Shown here piece by piece: positions 8,872 through 16,969 of a DNA stretch of 64,000 nt (position 1 is the stretch's first letter; each line of letters starts with the position of its first letter). The notes under the pieces were generated by a model, which did no database searches, had not been told where the DNA came from, and saw nothing but the letters and a program-made list of their open reading frames with translations. This DNA comes from CBDESM01 sp965242485 (GTDB lineage: Bacteria > Chloroflexota > Dehalococcoidia > Bin125), in NCBI GenBank assembly GCA_965242485.1, contig CBDESM010000003.1, forward strand, positions 310,001 to 374,000, read 5' to 3'. The position numbers were made by a program, and so were the translations under genes.

Positions 8872-10160
8872 CCGCTGAAGGCGTCGCGCTTGTTTTCGCG
8901 GCTGCTGGAGGCGGCGAAGGCGAAGATGCCGCGGGCCATGCTCGAGTCTTGGGCGGCGGCGCGGCGGTCGTAGATCTCGGCGCGGAGCGCGTGGGTCTCC
9001 GCATCGGCCGGCTCGGCGGCGGCCGCGCCTTCGATGATGTGGCTGGCCATCACCAAGTCGCCGGCCTCCAAGAGGGCGCGGGCGCGCTCCAGGACGGGGG
9101 CGATGCCGCCGGCGAGGGCGACCCACTCGGCCGCTTCGGCGCCGCGCGGGGCGGGCATCAGGCGGTCGGGTTCGCCTTCGTACCAGCCGCCGAAGTAGCG
9201 CCAGACCGTGTGGATGATGAACTCCGGGTGGTCGTAGGCGGAGCTCAGGTAGGGCTTGCCGAGCAGGTGCGTTGGCATCTCGACTTCGTGCAAGATGCGG
9301 TTGAGCGAGCAGCCCTCGTTCATCAGCGCCAGCGTCTGGTTCTCGATCGACTCCAGCAGCTCGGCCGTGTCGTTCAGGGCCTGGGCGATGCGGTCGGCGC
9401 CGAAGATCGGGAAGCCGTGGCCGGGCAGCATCGTCTCCGCGCCGAGCGAGGCCATCTTGCGCAGCGCGGCGGCCCACTCGCCGACCCAGCGCTGCGCCTT
9501 CTGCGGGTTGCCCGCGTTGGGGACGGCCCAGATGAAGAGGTCGCCGGGGCAGAGCACGCCGCGTTCGGGCACCCAGGTCCAGACCGCGTCCTCGGTCTCG
9601 CCGCGGGCGTGGTGCAGCTGGAAGCCGAGCCCGCCGACGCGCAGATCGAGCCGGTCGCGGAAGGTCACGTCGGGGTAGCGGTACTGATCGGGCCAGGCGA
9701 TGCGGAACTCCGCGCCCATGCCGGGGCGGAAGAACTGCCGCGAGTTGATCGCGGTGTTGTAGCCGACCGTGCGCAGGTAGCGGTCGAAGTGCTCCGGGAT
9801 CGCCTCATGCGCGTAGACCGGGATCGGCGTTCCCGCCTCGGCGTCGAACGGCGCGACGCCGAAGGTGTGATCGACGTGGTGATGCGAGTAGATCGCGGCC
9901 CGCAGGGGCGCGTCGGGCCGCCAGTGGCGGACGCCGGCATGGATGTTCTCCGCGTCGCGCTGGCCGCCGGTGTCCACCATCACGAGGCCGTCGCCCGTGT
10001 CGAAGGTGTTCGCGGACGCGACCGACTTGTAGTAGAGCAGCCCGTCGGCGATTTCGTCGGGCTGGCGGTCGTTCCACATGCCGCCGATCGGGTGCGCCTC
10101 GCGGATCGTGTCGATCTCGCCGTTCCAGAGACGGTCGCAGTAGTCGCGGATGTCGGGCAT
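8868..10160 (-). CDS. MBL-fold metallo-hydrolase related to alkyl sulfatases
   Basis: 430-residue metallo-beta-lactamase-fold hydrolase. The metal-binding HHHVDH motif is at 93-98, with later ligands in 'GETEDAVWTW' and 'LCPGDLFIW' and a 'PGHGFPI' loop. After the catalytic domain come a helical segment ('HPEFIIHTVWRYFGGWYEGEPDRLMPAP') and helical repeats typical of the alkyl-sulfatase dimerisation region, but the sterol-carrier-like C-terminal domain of full SdsA enzymes is absent. The start at 10160 is supported by a GAGAGGAG site. Substrate is unknown; a sulfate ester is plausible. The stop codon overlaps that of the convergent methyltransferase. Confidence 0.87.
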   Translation of the reverse strand: MPDIRDYCDRLWNGEIDTIREAHPIGGMWNDRQPDEIADGLLYYKSVASANTFDTGDGLVMVDTGGQRDAENIHAGVRHWRPDAPLRAAIYSHHHVDHTFGVAPFDAEAGTPIPVYAHEAIPEHFDRYLRTVGYNTAINSRQFFRPGMGAEFRIAWPDQYRYPDVTFRDRLDLRVGGLGFQLHHARGETEDAVWTWVPERGVLCPGDLFIWAVPNAGNPQKAQRWVGEWAAALRKMASLGAETMLPGHGFPIFGADRIAQALNDTAELLESIENQTLALMNEGCSLNRILHEVEMPTHLLGKPYLSSAYDHPEFIIHTVWRYFGGWYEGEPDRLMPAPRGAEAAEWVALAGGIAPVLERARALLEAGDLVMASHIIEGAAAAEPADAETHALRAEIYDRRAAAQDSSMARGIFAFAASSSRENKRDAFSG

Positions 10161-10262
10161 CGGAGCGCTCCTCTCCAGGGCGGCGTCGGGGGCGATTGGC
10201 GGGCCGGGGCCGAATGGCGGGTAAGATAGGCGGGCCAAGCCGTGCGCGAGCTGGAGGGGACA

Positions 10263-10556
10263 GTGCCGATCTACGAATACCGCTGCGAGCGGTGCGCGAA
10301 GACGTTCGAGCAGATCGCGAAGATGGGCGAAGCGCCCGAAGCGCCGGACTGCTCCTCCTGCGACGGCGTCGGCTCGCGCATCTTCGGCGCGGGCGTCGCG
10401 ATCCACACCGGCGCCGCGTCCAGCTCGTTCGGCGACGGCTTCGGGATGGATGACGATTTCGACATGGGCGCGATGGGCGGCATGGGCGGACACGGCCACG
10501 ATCACGGCCACAGCCACGACGACTTCGACTTCGGCGACGACGATTTCGACTTCTAA
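10263..10556 (+). CDS. FmdB-family zinc-ribbon regulatory protein with His/Asp-rich tail
   Basis: Small 97-residue protein starting at GTG (10263), which gives the canonical family N-terminus MPIYEYRCERC and is preceded by GGAGGGG. The zinc ribbon is built from Cys8, Cys11, Cys30 and Cys33. The C-terminal third is unusual: a Gly/Met stretch, then HGHDHGHSHDD and alternating DFDF, a probable metal-binding or disordered tail. FmdB proteins are putative regulatory proteins of unknown exact role. It is divergent from the alkyl-sulfatase-like gene. Confidence 0.88.
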   Translation: MPIYEYRCERCAKTFEQIAKMGEAPEAPDCSSCDGVGSRIFGAGVAIHTGAASSSFGDGFGMDDDFDMGAMGGMGGHGHDHGHSHDDFDFGDDDFDF

Positions 10557-10608
10557 CCGCCAGCGCCAAGCCGCCGGCGCGTCCGACGCCGGCCTCTCCG
10601 CCCCGCCG

Positions 10609-10995
10609 ATGCGCAGGGCCGATGCAGCGCGCTCGCGGCAAGCCCGTTCCGCAGCAGTCGAGCGCCCGCGGCCGCTGCTCCGCTTCCGGACTTGGGAGGT
10701 TGCGGGCGACAGCATGTCGCCGACGCTCGAGGCGGGGGATTGGGTCGTTTCGCTGGATTCGCGCTTCCTCAAGCCGGCTGCGGGGCGCATCGCGGTGCTG
10801 CGGCGGCCGGGCAGCGAGGCTGAAATCTTGATCAAGCGCCTGCTCACGCGGGAAGCGGCTGGCGGCTGGTACGTGATCGGCGACCAGCCCGCGCGCAGCA
10901 CCGACTCGCGCCGCTTCGGCCCCGTGCCCGAGCACCTGATCGAGGGCATCGTCCTCTTCCGCTACGGCCCCCTGCGCCGACTCGGCCGCATCTGA
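10609..10995 (+). CDS. S26-family signal-peptidase-like protein (SodX/NiSOD-maturation-protease-like)
   Basis: 128-residue protein with a catalytic Ser in GDSMSPTL (Ser35) and a Lys in ILIKRLL (Lys76), the Ser/Lys dyad of S26 peptidases. The C-terminal half 'GWYVIGDQPARSTDSRRFGPVPEHLIEGIVLFRYGP' closely follows nickel-superoxide-dismutase maturation proteases. There is no membrane helix, unlike LepB. No sodN gene is present in this window, so the substrate is uncertain. The start is a best guess; the frame is open upstream into the previous gene, but that part is low-complexity shadow sequence. Confidence 0.75.
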   Translation: MRRADAARSRQARSAAVERPRPLLRFRTWEVAGDSMSPTLEAGDWVVSLDSRFLKPAAGRIAVLRRPGSEAEILIKRLLTREAAGGWYVIGDQPARSTDSRRFGPVPEHLIEGIVLFRYGPLRRLGRI

Positions 10996-11040
10996 TCGCC
11001 CGGCTCGGCACCGGCGCGGATTGCAGGCCCGCGGGGCTAC

Positions 11041-11068
11041 TTGCGCGGCGGGCGCGGGGGGGTACAAT
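11041..11068 (+). promoter_or_regulatory. groEL promoter
   Basis: A TACAAT -10 box lies at 11063-11068 with a TTGCGC -35-like hexamer at 11041-11046 and a 16-base spacer. It ends 7 bases before the CIRCE element, the usual arrangement for HrcA-repressed housekeeping sigma-factor promoters. Confidence 0.65.
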
Positions 11069-11075
11069 GCGGGGG

Positions 11076-11102
11076 CTGGCACTCTCATGCTGCGAGTGCC
11101 AA
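11076..11102. promoter_or_regulatory. CIRCE operator (HrcA binding site)
   Basis: CTGGCACTC-N9-GAGTGCCAA matches the CIRCE consensus TTAGCACTC-N9-GAGTGCTAA, with the exact 9-base spacer and GGCACTC/GAGTGCC arms perfectly complementary. It lies between the groEL promoter and the start codon, so heat-inducible repression by HrcA is expected. The hrcA gene itself is not in the window. Confidence 0.93.
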
Positions 11103-11163
11103 CGATGCGAACCACCGGGTCGCGCACGGGCGCGGCCGTCGGCAGAAGGAGACCGGACGAAAC

Positions 11164-12774
11164 ATGGCGAAGGCACTGCTCTTTGACGAAGAGGCCCGGC
11201 AGGCGCTGCGCGACGGGATCGACGCGCTGGCCGACGCGGTCAAGATCACGCTCGGGCCCAAGGGCCGCAACGTCGTGCTGGCGAAGACGTTCGGCGCGCC
11301 GACGATCACGAACGACGGGGTCACCATCGCGCGGGACATCGATCTCGAGGACGCGTTCCACAACATCGGCGCGCAGCTGGCCAAGGAGGTCGCCTCGAAG
11401 ACCAACGACATCGCCGGCGACGGGACCACGACGGCGACGGTGCTGGCCCAGGCGATCGTGGCCGAGGGGATGCGCAACGTGGCCGCGGGGGCGAACCCGA
11501 TGGCGCTGAAGCGCGGCCTCGAGCAGGGCGTCGACGTGCTCTCCGACACGATCCGCGAGAAGGCGATGCGGGTGACGACGCGCGAGCAGATGTCGCAGAT
11601 CGCCGGCATCTCCGCGGCCGACCCGGCCATCGGCGAGCTGATCGGCGAGGTGATGGAGAAGGTCGGCAAGGACGGCGTGATCACCGTCGAAGAGGGCAAG
11701 GGCATCCGCTCCGAGGTCGAGTACGTGGACGGGATGCAGTTCGACCGCGGCTACATCAGCCCCTACTTCGTGACCAACCCGGACCGCATGGAGTCGGAGA
11801 TCGAGGACCCGTACATCCTCGTCACGGACAAGAAGATCTCGGCCGTGGCCGATGTGCTGCCGCTGCTGGAGAAGGTGCTGAAGGTGACCAAGAACTTGGT
11901 CATCGTCGCCTCCGATGTGGACGGCGAGGCGCTGGCCACGCTGGCGGTGAACAAGCTGCGGGGGACGATGAACGTGGTCGCGGTGAAGGCGCCGGGCTTC
12001 GGCGACCGCCAGAAGGACAACCTCGGCGACATCGCGACGCTGACCGGCGGCGAGGTGATCAGCGAGACCCTGGGCGGCCAGCTCGACACGGCGGAGATCT
12101 CGGCGCTGGGCCGGGCGCGGCGCTTCGTCGCGAGCAAGGAAGACTCGACGATCATCGAGGGCCACGGCGAGCCCAACCAGATCGACGAACGGATCAACCA
12201 GATCCGGCACGTCTACGAGGCGGCCAAGAGCGACTGGGACCGCGAGAAGGCACAGGAGCGGCTGGGCAAGCTGAGCAACTCCGTGGCCGTGATCAAGGTC
12301 GGCGCGGCCACCGAGGTCGAGCTGAAGGAGCGCAAGCACCGCGTCGAGGACGCGCTCTCGGCGACCCGCGCGGCCGTCGAGGAGGGGATGGTCCCCGGCG
12401 GCGGCGTGGCGCTGATCAACGTGATCCCCGGGCTGGACGGGGTCAGCTTGGACGGGGACGAGGCGACGGGCGTCTCGATCCTGCGCCGGGCGCTGGAGGA
12501 GCCGATGCGCCGGATCGCGATCAACGCGGGCCAGGACGGCTCGGTGATCGTGCAGTCGGTCAAGGACACGGACACGCCGAACTACGGCTACAACGCGGCC
12601 ACGGACGAGTACGGCGACATGATCGAGATGGGCATCGCCGACCCGGCGATGGTGACCCGCGCGGCGCTCGAGAACGCGGTCTCGATCGCGGGCATGGTGC
12701 TGACCACCAACTGCCTCGTGACCGAGAAGCCGGAAGCGAACGGCAGCGCGGCGTCGCCGGCGCCCGCCTACTAG
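11164..12774 (+). CDS. groEL: Chaperonin GroEL (Hsp60)
   Basis: ATP-driven tetradecameric chaperonin subunit, 536 residues. Diagnostic segments are 'MAKALLFDEEARQALRDGI', 'ITLGPKGRNVVLAK', 'GDGTTTATVLAQAI' and 'EEGMVPGGGVAL'. The usual Gly-Gly-Met tail is replaced by 'NGSAASPAPAY', an ending seen in non-canonical GroELs. The ATG at 11164 is preceded by AAGGAG at a 12-base spacing. No groES is next to it, so this is a monocistronic copy whose co-chaperonin must be encoded elsewhere. CIRCE upstream and a hairpin downstream bound the transcription unit. Confidence 0.97.
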   Translation: MAKALLFDEEARQALRDGIDALADAVKITLGPKGRNVVLAKTFGAPTITNDGVTIARDIDLEDAFHNIGAQLAKEVASKTNDIAGDGTTTATVLAQAIVAEGMRNVAAGANPMALKRGLEQGVDVLSDTIREKAMRVTTREQMSQIAGISAADPAIGELIGEVMEKVGKDGVITVEEGKGIRSEVEYVDGMQFDRGYISPYFVTNPDRMESEIEDPYILVTDKKISAVADVLPLLEKVLKVTKNLVIVASDVDGEALATLAVNKLRGTMNVVAVKAPGFGDRQKDNLGDIATLTGGEVISETLGGQLDTAEISALGRARRFVASKEDSTIIEGHGEPNQIDERINQIRHVYEAAKSDWDREKAQERLGKLSNSVAVIKVGAATEVELKERKHRVEDALSATRAAVEEGMVPGGGVALINVIPGLDGVSLDGDEATGVSILRRALEEPMRRIAINAGQDGSVIVQSVKDTDTPNYGYNAATDEYGDMIEMGIADPAMVTRAALENAVSIAGMVLTTNCLVTEKPEANGSAASPAPAY

Positions 12775-12815
12775 GGCGAGCCGCCGCCGCGGGGCCGCGG
12801 ACGCGGCCGATGATT

Positions 12816-12844
12816 GAAGGGCCGCCCGCGATGGGCGGCCCTTC
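12816..12844 (+). terminator. Hairpin after groEL (probable terminator)
   Basis: A perfect 12-base stem (12816-12827 with 12833-12844) closes a 5-base loop GCGAT. No T-tract follows, which is common for terminators in high-GC genomes, so it may act as a terminator or an RNA-stabilising hairpin between groEL and pyk. Confidence 0.7.
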
Positions 12845-12880
12845 GCGCGTCCGGATGCGCGAAAAGCGGGAGGGCCCGCG

Positions 12881-14329
12881 ATGATCCAAGTCGTCACCGA
12901 CGATCACGGGCAGCGCCACGCCAAGATCGTCGCCACGCTCGGCCCGGCCAGCTCCGACCCGGACTCGGTGCTCGAGCTCGCCCACGCCGGGCTCGACGTC
13001 GCCCGGATCAACTTCTCGCACGGCGACCGCGCCTCGTGGACCGCGGCCGCGGCAGCAGTCCGCGCCGCCCAAGCGGAAACCGGCAAGCCGATCGCCATCC
13101 TCGGCGATTTGCAGGGGCCGAAGATCCGCATCGGCGAAGCGCCCGACGGCTGCGAGATCGCCCGCAACGACCGCGTCGACATCATCGCCCGCGAGGATGC
13201 CGCGCCCTCGCTCGAAGGCGGCCGGCTGAGCCTCGGCTGCCCCTATCCCCCGCTCGCCGGCGAAGTCGGGCCGGGCGCGCGCATCTTCCTGCGCGACGGC
13301 GAGATCGAGCTCCGCGTCGACGCCGTCGACGGCGACCGCATCGAAACCACCGTGCGCACGGGCGGGCGGCTGACCTCCCGCGCGGGCCTGCACGCGGCCG
13401 ACGTCGGCGGAGCGCTGCCGGCCGTGACCGGCGAGGATCGCGAAAATGTCCGCTTCGCGGCCGAAGCCGGCTTCGATTACCTCGCGCTCTCGTTCGTGCG
13501 CCGGGTGCAGGACGTGCGCGAGGCGAGGGCGGCGATTGAAGCGAGCGGCCGCGGGCTCGCGCTGATCGCGAAGATCGAAACGGTTTCCGCCATGCGCGCG
13601 CTGGGCGCGATCATCTCGGAGACGGACGGGGTGATGGTCGCCCGCGGCGATCTCGGGGTCGAGGCCGGCGCGGCCGAAGTTCCGGTGATGCAGCGCGAGA
13701 TCGTGGCCGAAGCCAGCCGCGCGATGCGCCCGGTGATCATCGCCACGCAGATGCTGGAGAGCATGACCGAGCGCGCCCGGCCCACCCGCGCGGAGGCCAG
13801 CGACGTGGCCAACGCCGTCTGGGACGGGGCCGACGCGCTGATGCTCTCGGCCGAAACCGCCGTGGGCCGCCACCCCGCGCGCGTGATCGAGATGATGGAC
13901 GGGATCATCCGCCGGGCGGAGCGGATCGAGCCGGCCGAGCCGCGCTTGCCGGCGGACCAGTGGGATACGGGCGGGACGATTGCGCGGTCGGTGCGCGCCG
14001 CCGTCCGCGGGCGGCCGCATGTCCGCGCCGTCGTCGCCTTCACCGTCAGCGGCCGCACCGGCCGCCTGATCGCGCGCGAGCGGCTCGGCGTGCCCGTGCT
14101 CGTGCTCGCGCCCAGCCGCGACATCGAGCAGCGGCTCGCGCTGCTCTGGGGCGTGCAGCCGTGGCGCTGCGACCCGCCGGCCAGCGTCGAGCAGATGCTG
14201 CACGACGTCGAACGCGGCGCGCGGGAGGCGCTGGGCCTCGAGTCGGGCGACGAAGTGGTGGTCGCCGGCGGCCTCCCGCTAGGCGAAGGCCAGCCGACCA
14301 ACTTCATGAAGCTGCACGAGATTCCGTAG
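12881..14329 (+). CDS. pyk: Pyruvate kinase
   Basis: Glycolytic enzyme converting phosphoenolpyruvate and ADP to pyruvate and ATP; 482 residues with A, B and C domains. Visible motifs include 'RHAKIVATLGPASSD', 'ARINFSHGD', 'GDLQGPKIRIG', the catalytic-Lys region 'LALIAKIETVSAMRAL', the metal site 'DGVMVARGDLGVEAG' and 'ATQMLESM...RPTRAEASDVANAVWDGADALMLSAETA'. The C-terminal domain is complete. The gene follows groEL but lies beyond the hairpin and probably has its own promoter. Confidence 0.97.
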   Translation: MIQVVTDDHGQRHAKIVATLGPASSDPDSVLELAHAGLDVARINFSHGDRASWTAAAAAVRAAQAETGKPIAILGDLQGPKIRIGEAPDGCEIARNDRVDIIAREDAAPSLEGGRLSLGCPYPPLAGEVGPGARIFLRDGEIELRVDAVDGDRIETTVRTGGRLTSRAGLHAADVGGALPAVTGEDRENVRFAAEAGFDYLALSFVRRVQDVREARAAIEASGRGLALIAKIETVSAMRALGAIISETDGVMVARGDLGVEAGAAEVPVMQREIVAEASRAMRPVIIATQMLESMTERARPTRAEASDVANAVWDGADALMLSAETAVGRHPARVIEMMDGIIRRAERIEPAEPRLPADQWDTGGTIARSVRAAVRGRPHVRAVVAFTVSGRTGRLIARERLGVPVLVLAPSRDIEQRLALLWGVQPWRCDPPASVEQMLHDVERGAREALGLESGDEVVVAGGLPLGEGQPTNFMKLHEIP

Positions 14330-14338
14330 GCTGCCGAT

Positions 14339-14683
14339 ATGACTGCCCAGCCCGAACCGCCGCCAACTTCCGCAGAAGCGCCGGAAGTCGTGGTCTACAC
14401 GACCGAATGGTGCCCGCAGAGCCGCGCGACCGAGCGCTTCCTGCAGGAGCACGGCATCCCCCACCGCGCCATCGACATCGATCAGGACGAAGCAGCCGCC
14501 GAGCATTGCATTGAACTGAACAACGGCTACCGCAGCACCCCGACCATCCTGATCAACGGCGAACACGCCGCCACGGAGCCAACGGGTGCCGAACTCCGCC
14601 GCCTCTTCAACATCGAAGAAGACGGCTTCAGCCCCACGCGCTGGCTCGCTGGGCGCTTCCGCTCTTCCGGCGGGCAAAAGTAG
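14339..14683 (+). CDS. Glutaredoxin-like protein (monothiol CPQS)
   Basis: 114-residue thioredoxin-fold protein. The active-site motif is WCPQS (Cys25, Ser28), so only one redox Cys is present, and the cis-Pro loop 'RSTPTILING' follows at about residues 65-74. Family members reduce mixed disulfides or carry iron-sulfur clusters; which applies here cannot be told. It starts 9 bases after pyk with a TAGGCT box just before it (14326-14331). The C-terminal 25 residues are an unassigned extension. Confidence 0.82.
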   Translation: MTAQPEPPPTSAEAPEVVVYTTEWCPQSRATERFLQEHGIPHRAIDIDQDEAAAEHCIELNNGYRSTPTILINGEHAATEPTGAELRRLFNIEEDGFSPTRWLAGRFRSSGGQK

Positions 14684-14741
14684 CCGCACCGGATGCCGAA
14701 TCCCCGCGCCTGTGGCACAATGGGCGCAACTGGAGCATGAC

Positions 14742-14912
14742 ATGGCAACGACGCAAGAACCCCTTCCACAAGGCGGTGAGGGGCCCCGCGACCCGTATGG
14801 AGAGATCGAGCGGTTGCGCGACATCCGCGAGCGGACGAGGAAAGCGCGGGAAGGCAAGCCTTCGATCATCGAATGGCGGCGGCGCCCGCCCCGGTCCGCC
14901 TTCAAGCGATGA
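14742..14912 (+). CDS. Small charged protein coupled to the SDH_sah gene
   Basis: 56-residue protein rich in Arg, Glu and Pro, predicted helical in the middle (GEIERLRDIRERTRKAREG). It was accepted as real because a TGGAG site precedes the ATG and its TGA overlaps the ATG of the next gene (ATGA), the usual sign of translational coupling. No known family was recognised. A regulator, adaptor or substrate of the downstream protease-like protein is a reasonable guess only. Confidence 0.6.
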   Translation: MATTQEPLPQGGEGPRDPYGEIERLRDIRERTRKAREGKPSIIEWRRRPPRSAFKR

Positions 14913-15769
14913 GCGGAACGGGCGAAGACGGACAGCCCCTGCCGCGCTTGGAGCAGTTGACCGGCGATCTGGTTCGCGAACGGCAGCGTCAGATTCGGGC
15001 ATATGAAGCTTTGACGGGTTCGCGGCTCGTCGTCTTGATCGGCTACCTCGAAACGTTCAGCATCACGTTCTTCGAAGATCTGCTGATCGACGTCAACCCG
15101 GGCGATGATCTGCACTTGCTGCTGGATACACCGGGCGGCGACGGGGAGGCGGCCATTCGCCTTGTCCGGCAGGCCCAGTCCCGTTGCCGCGAACTGAACG
15201 TGATCGTTCCCGATCAAGCCAAGAGCGCCGGCACGATCCTCGCGCTCGGCGCGCACCGGATCGTGATGGGCCCCACCAGCGATCTGGGACCGATCGATCC
15301 TCAATTCCTGTATTCCGACGGACGAATTGCGGCAGCGAAGGCGATCTTGGCGGCGTTTGATCGCGCCGAACGCCAAGTGCTCGAGTTCCCCGAAACCGCC
15401 CTCTTCCACGTCGCGATGCTGTCCGACGTTACGGCTCTGATGGCGCAACAGGCGCGCGACGCGATCTCCCGCACCGGATCGCAGCTGCGCGAGGCGCTCG
15501 CGGCCAATCCGCAATACGATGCCGTCGCCGTCGAAATGCTCGCTGAGCGCCTCGCGCCCTTGCTCATCGTCGACGCGGACAGCCACGCGGCCGTCGTTTC
15601 CGGCTCGGTTGCCGCTGATCACGGCCTGCCAATCGAGAATCTCGGCGCTGCCGACCCGCAATGGCGCGCGATCTGGCGGCTTTGGACGAGATATTTCGCG
15701 CTGCCGGAAGACACCGTCTATGAGAGCGCATCCGCCTCGCATGTCTTTTCATCCGCGCCGCCCGACTGA
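14909..15769 (+). CDS. SDH_sah family ClpP/crotonase-fold serine proteinase-like protein
   Basis: 286-residue protein of the 'serine dehydrogenase proteinase' family. It has the ClpP/SppA-like elements 'LLLDTPGGDGEAA' (74-82) for oxyanion and strand packing, 'DQAKSAGTILALGAHRIVMG' with the nucleophile Ser106, and 'DLGPIDPQF' at 125-133. There is no N-terminal membrane helix, so a cytoplasmic location is likely. Physiological substrates are unknown. The start at 14909 overlaps the stop of the upstream 56-residue gene, making a two-gene unit. Confidence 0.87.
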   Translation: MSGTGEDGQPLPRLEQLTGDLVRERQRQIRAYEALTGSRLVVLIGYLETFSITFFEDLLIDVNPGDDLHLLLDTPGGDGEAAIRLVRQAQSRCRELNVIVPDQAKSAGTILALGAHRIVMGPTSDLGPIDPQFLYSDGRIAAAKAILAAFDRAERQVLEFPETALFHVAMLSDVTALMAQQARDAISRTGSQLREALAANPQYDAVAVEMLAERLAPLLIVDADSHAAVVSGSVAADHGLPIENLGAADPQWRAIWRLWTRYFALPEDTVYESASASHVFSSAPPD

Positions 15770-15816
15770 CGACGGAACCCCCGCATCGCCGGCGACAGGG
15801 CTCGGCTGGCGCGTCG

Positions 15817-16965
15817 TCAGTCGCGAGCGGAGCCCGGCGTGCCGGCCGGGCCGCGGGGGATGATGTGGACGGCGGCGGCTTTGAAGGTGGCGCGGACGGG
15901 GTCGCCGGGCTTGAGGGCCATTTCCTCGTAGCTGGCGCGGCTGATGTCGGCGATCAGCGTGATTTCGGCGCCGGGGCGGCGCAGGTCGAGGGTGACGCGC
16001 CAGAGCGGGCCGCTCGGGTAGGCGCTGCGCACGTCGCCCAGCACGTGGTTGCGGGCGCTGGTCGGCGGGCCGCCCTCCGTCGGCGGCGACAGCGTGATCT
16101 GCTCGGGGCGGATGCACGCGTAGGCCCGCTCGGATGCGTTCTCCGTCGCGACATGCACGAGGAAGTCGGCGGTCCGGTACGTCGCCACGCCGGAGCGCGA
16201 CGAGACCAGCTGCGCCGGCCAGAGGTTGTCCGCGCCCACGAAGTCGGCCACCTCCGCGTCGGCGGGGGCGGAGAACACCTCGGCCGGACGCCCCCATTGC
16301 CGCAGGCGGCCGCCGATGATCACGGCCAGGCGGTCGGCGAGGCGCAGCGCTTCGTCGCGGTCGTGCGTGATCAGCACGGTCGTCGGCCGGGTATCGGCGA
16401 GGATCTCGGCGAAGCTGTCGATCAGGCTCAGCCGGGTCGGCGCGTCGACGCCGGTGAAGGGCTCGTCGAGCAGCAGCACTTCGGGACGGGCGGCGAAGGC
16501 GCGCGCTAGGTTGACGCGCTGGGCCTCGCCGCCGGAGAGTTCGCGCGCGTGCCGGGCGGCGAGTTCGGCGACGCCGAAGCGGGCCAGCCAGCGCTCCGCC
16601 TCAGCGCGGCGCTCGCGCCGGCCGGCACCGCGCAGCCGCAGGGGCAACTCGACGTTGGCGCGCACGCTCATGCTGAGCAGCAGCGGGTCCTGCGAGACGG
16701 CCGCCATCCGCCGCCGCGCCGCCACCGCGTCGCGGGCCATCGGCTCGCCGCCCAGCAGCAGCTCGCCGCGCGCCGGCCGCACCAGCAGCTGCAGCGCCGC
16801 GAACAGCGTGCTCTTGCCGGCGCCGTTGGGTCCCAGCACGGCTGTGACGCGGCCGCCGGGGAAGTCGAGCTCGGGCAGTTCGAGCACCGCTCGCCCGCCG
16901 CGCTCGACCAGCAGATCGCGCACCTGCAGGTGGGCGTCGTCGCCGCGGCCGGCGCCCGCGTCCAT
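15817..16965 (-). CDS. tupC: Tungstate ABC transporter ATP-binding protein
   Basis: Cytoplasmic ATPase of a tungstate/molybdate importer, 382 residues. Walker A GPNGAGKST at 45-53, Q-loop SQDP near 91-94, signature LSGGE at 143-147 and Walker B LLLDEP at 164-169 are all present, followed by H-loop 'ITHDRDEA' and a C-terminal TOBE-like oxyanion-binding region. It starts 4 bases after tupB. Assignment to tungstate rests mainly on the TupA protein encoded upstream on the same strand. Confidence 0.9.
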   Translation of the reverse strand: MDAGAGRGDDAHLQVRDLLVERGGRAVLELPELDFPGGRVTAVLGPNGAGKSTLFAALQLLVRPARGELLLGGEPMARDAVAARRRMAAVSQDPLLLSMSVRANVELPLRLRGAGRRERRAEAERWLARFGVAELAARHARELSGGEAQRVNLARAFAARPEVLLLDEPFTGVDAPTRLSLIDSFAEILADTRPTTVLITHDRDEALRLADRLAVIIGGRLRQWGRPAEVFSAPADAEVADFVGADNLWPAQLVSSRSGVATYRTADFLVHVATENASERAYACIRPEQITLSPPTEGGPPTSARNHVLGDVRSAYPSGPLWRVTLDLRRPGAEITLIADISRASYEEMALKPGDPVRATFKAAAVHIIPRGPAGTPGSARD

Positions 16966-16969
16966 CGGT

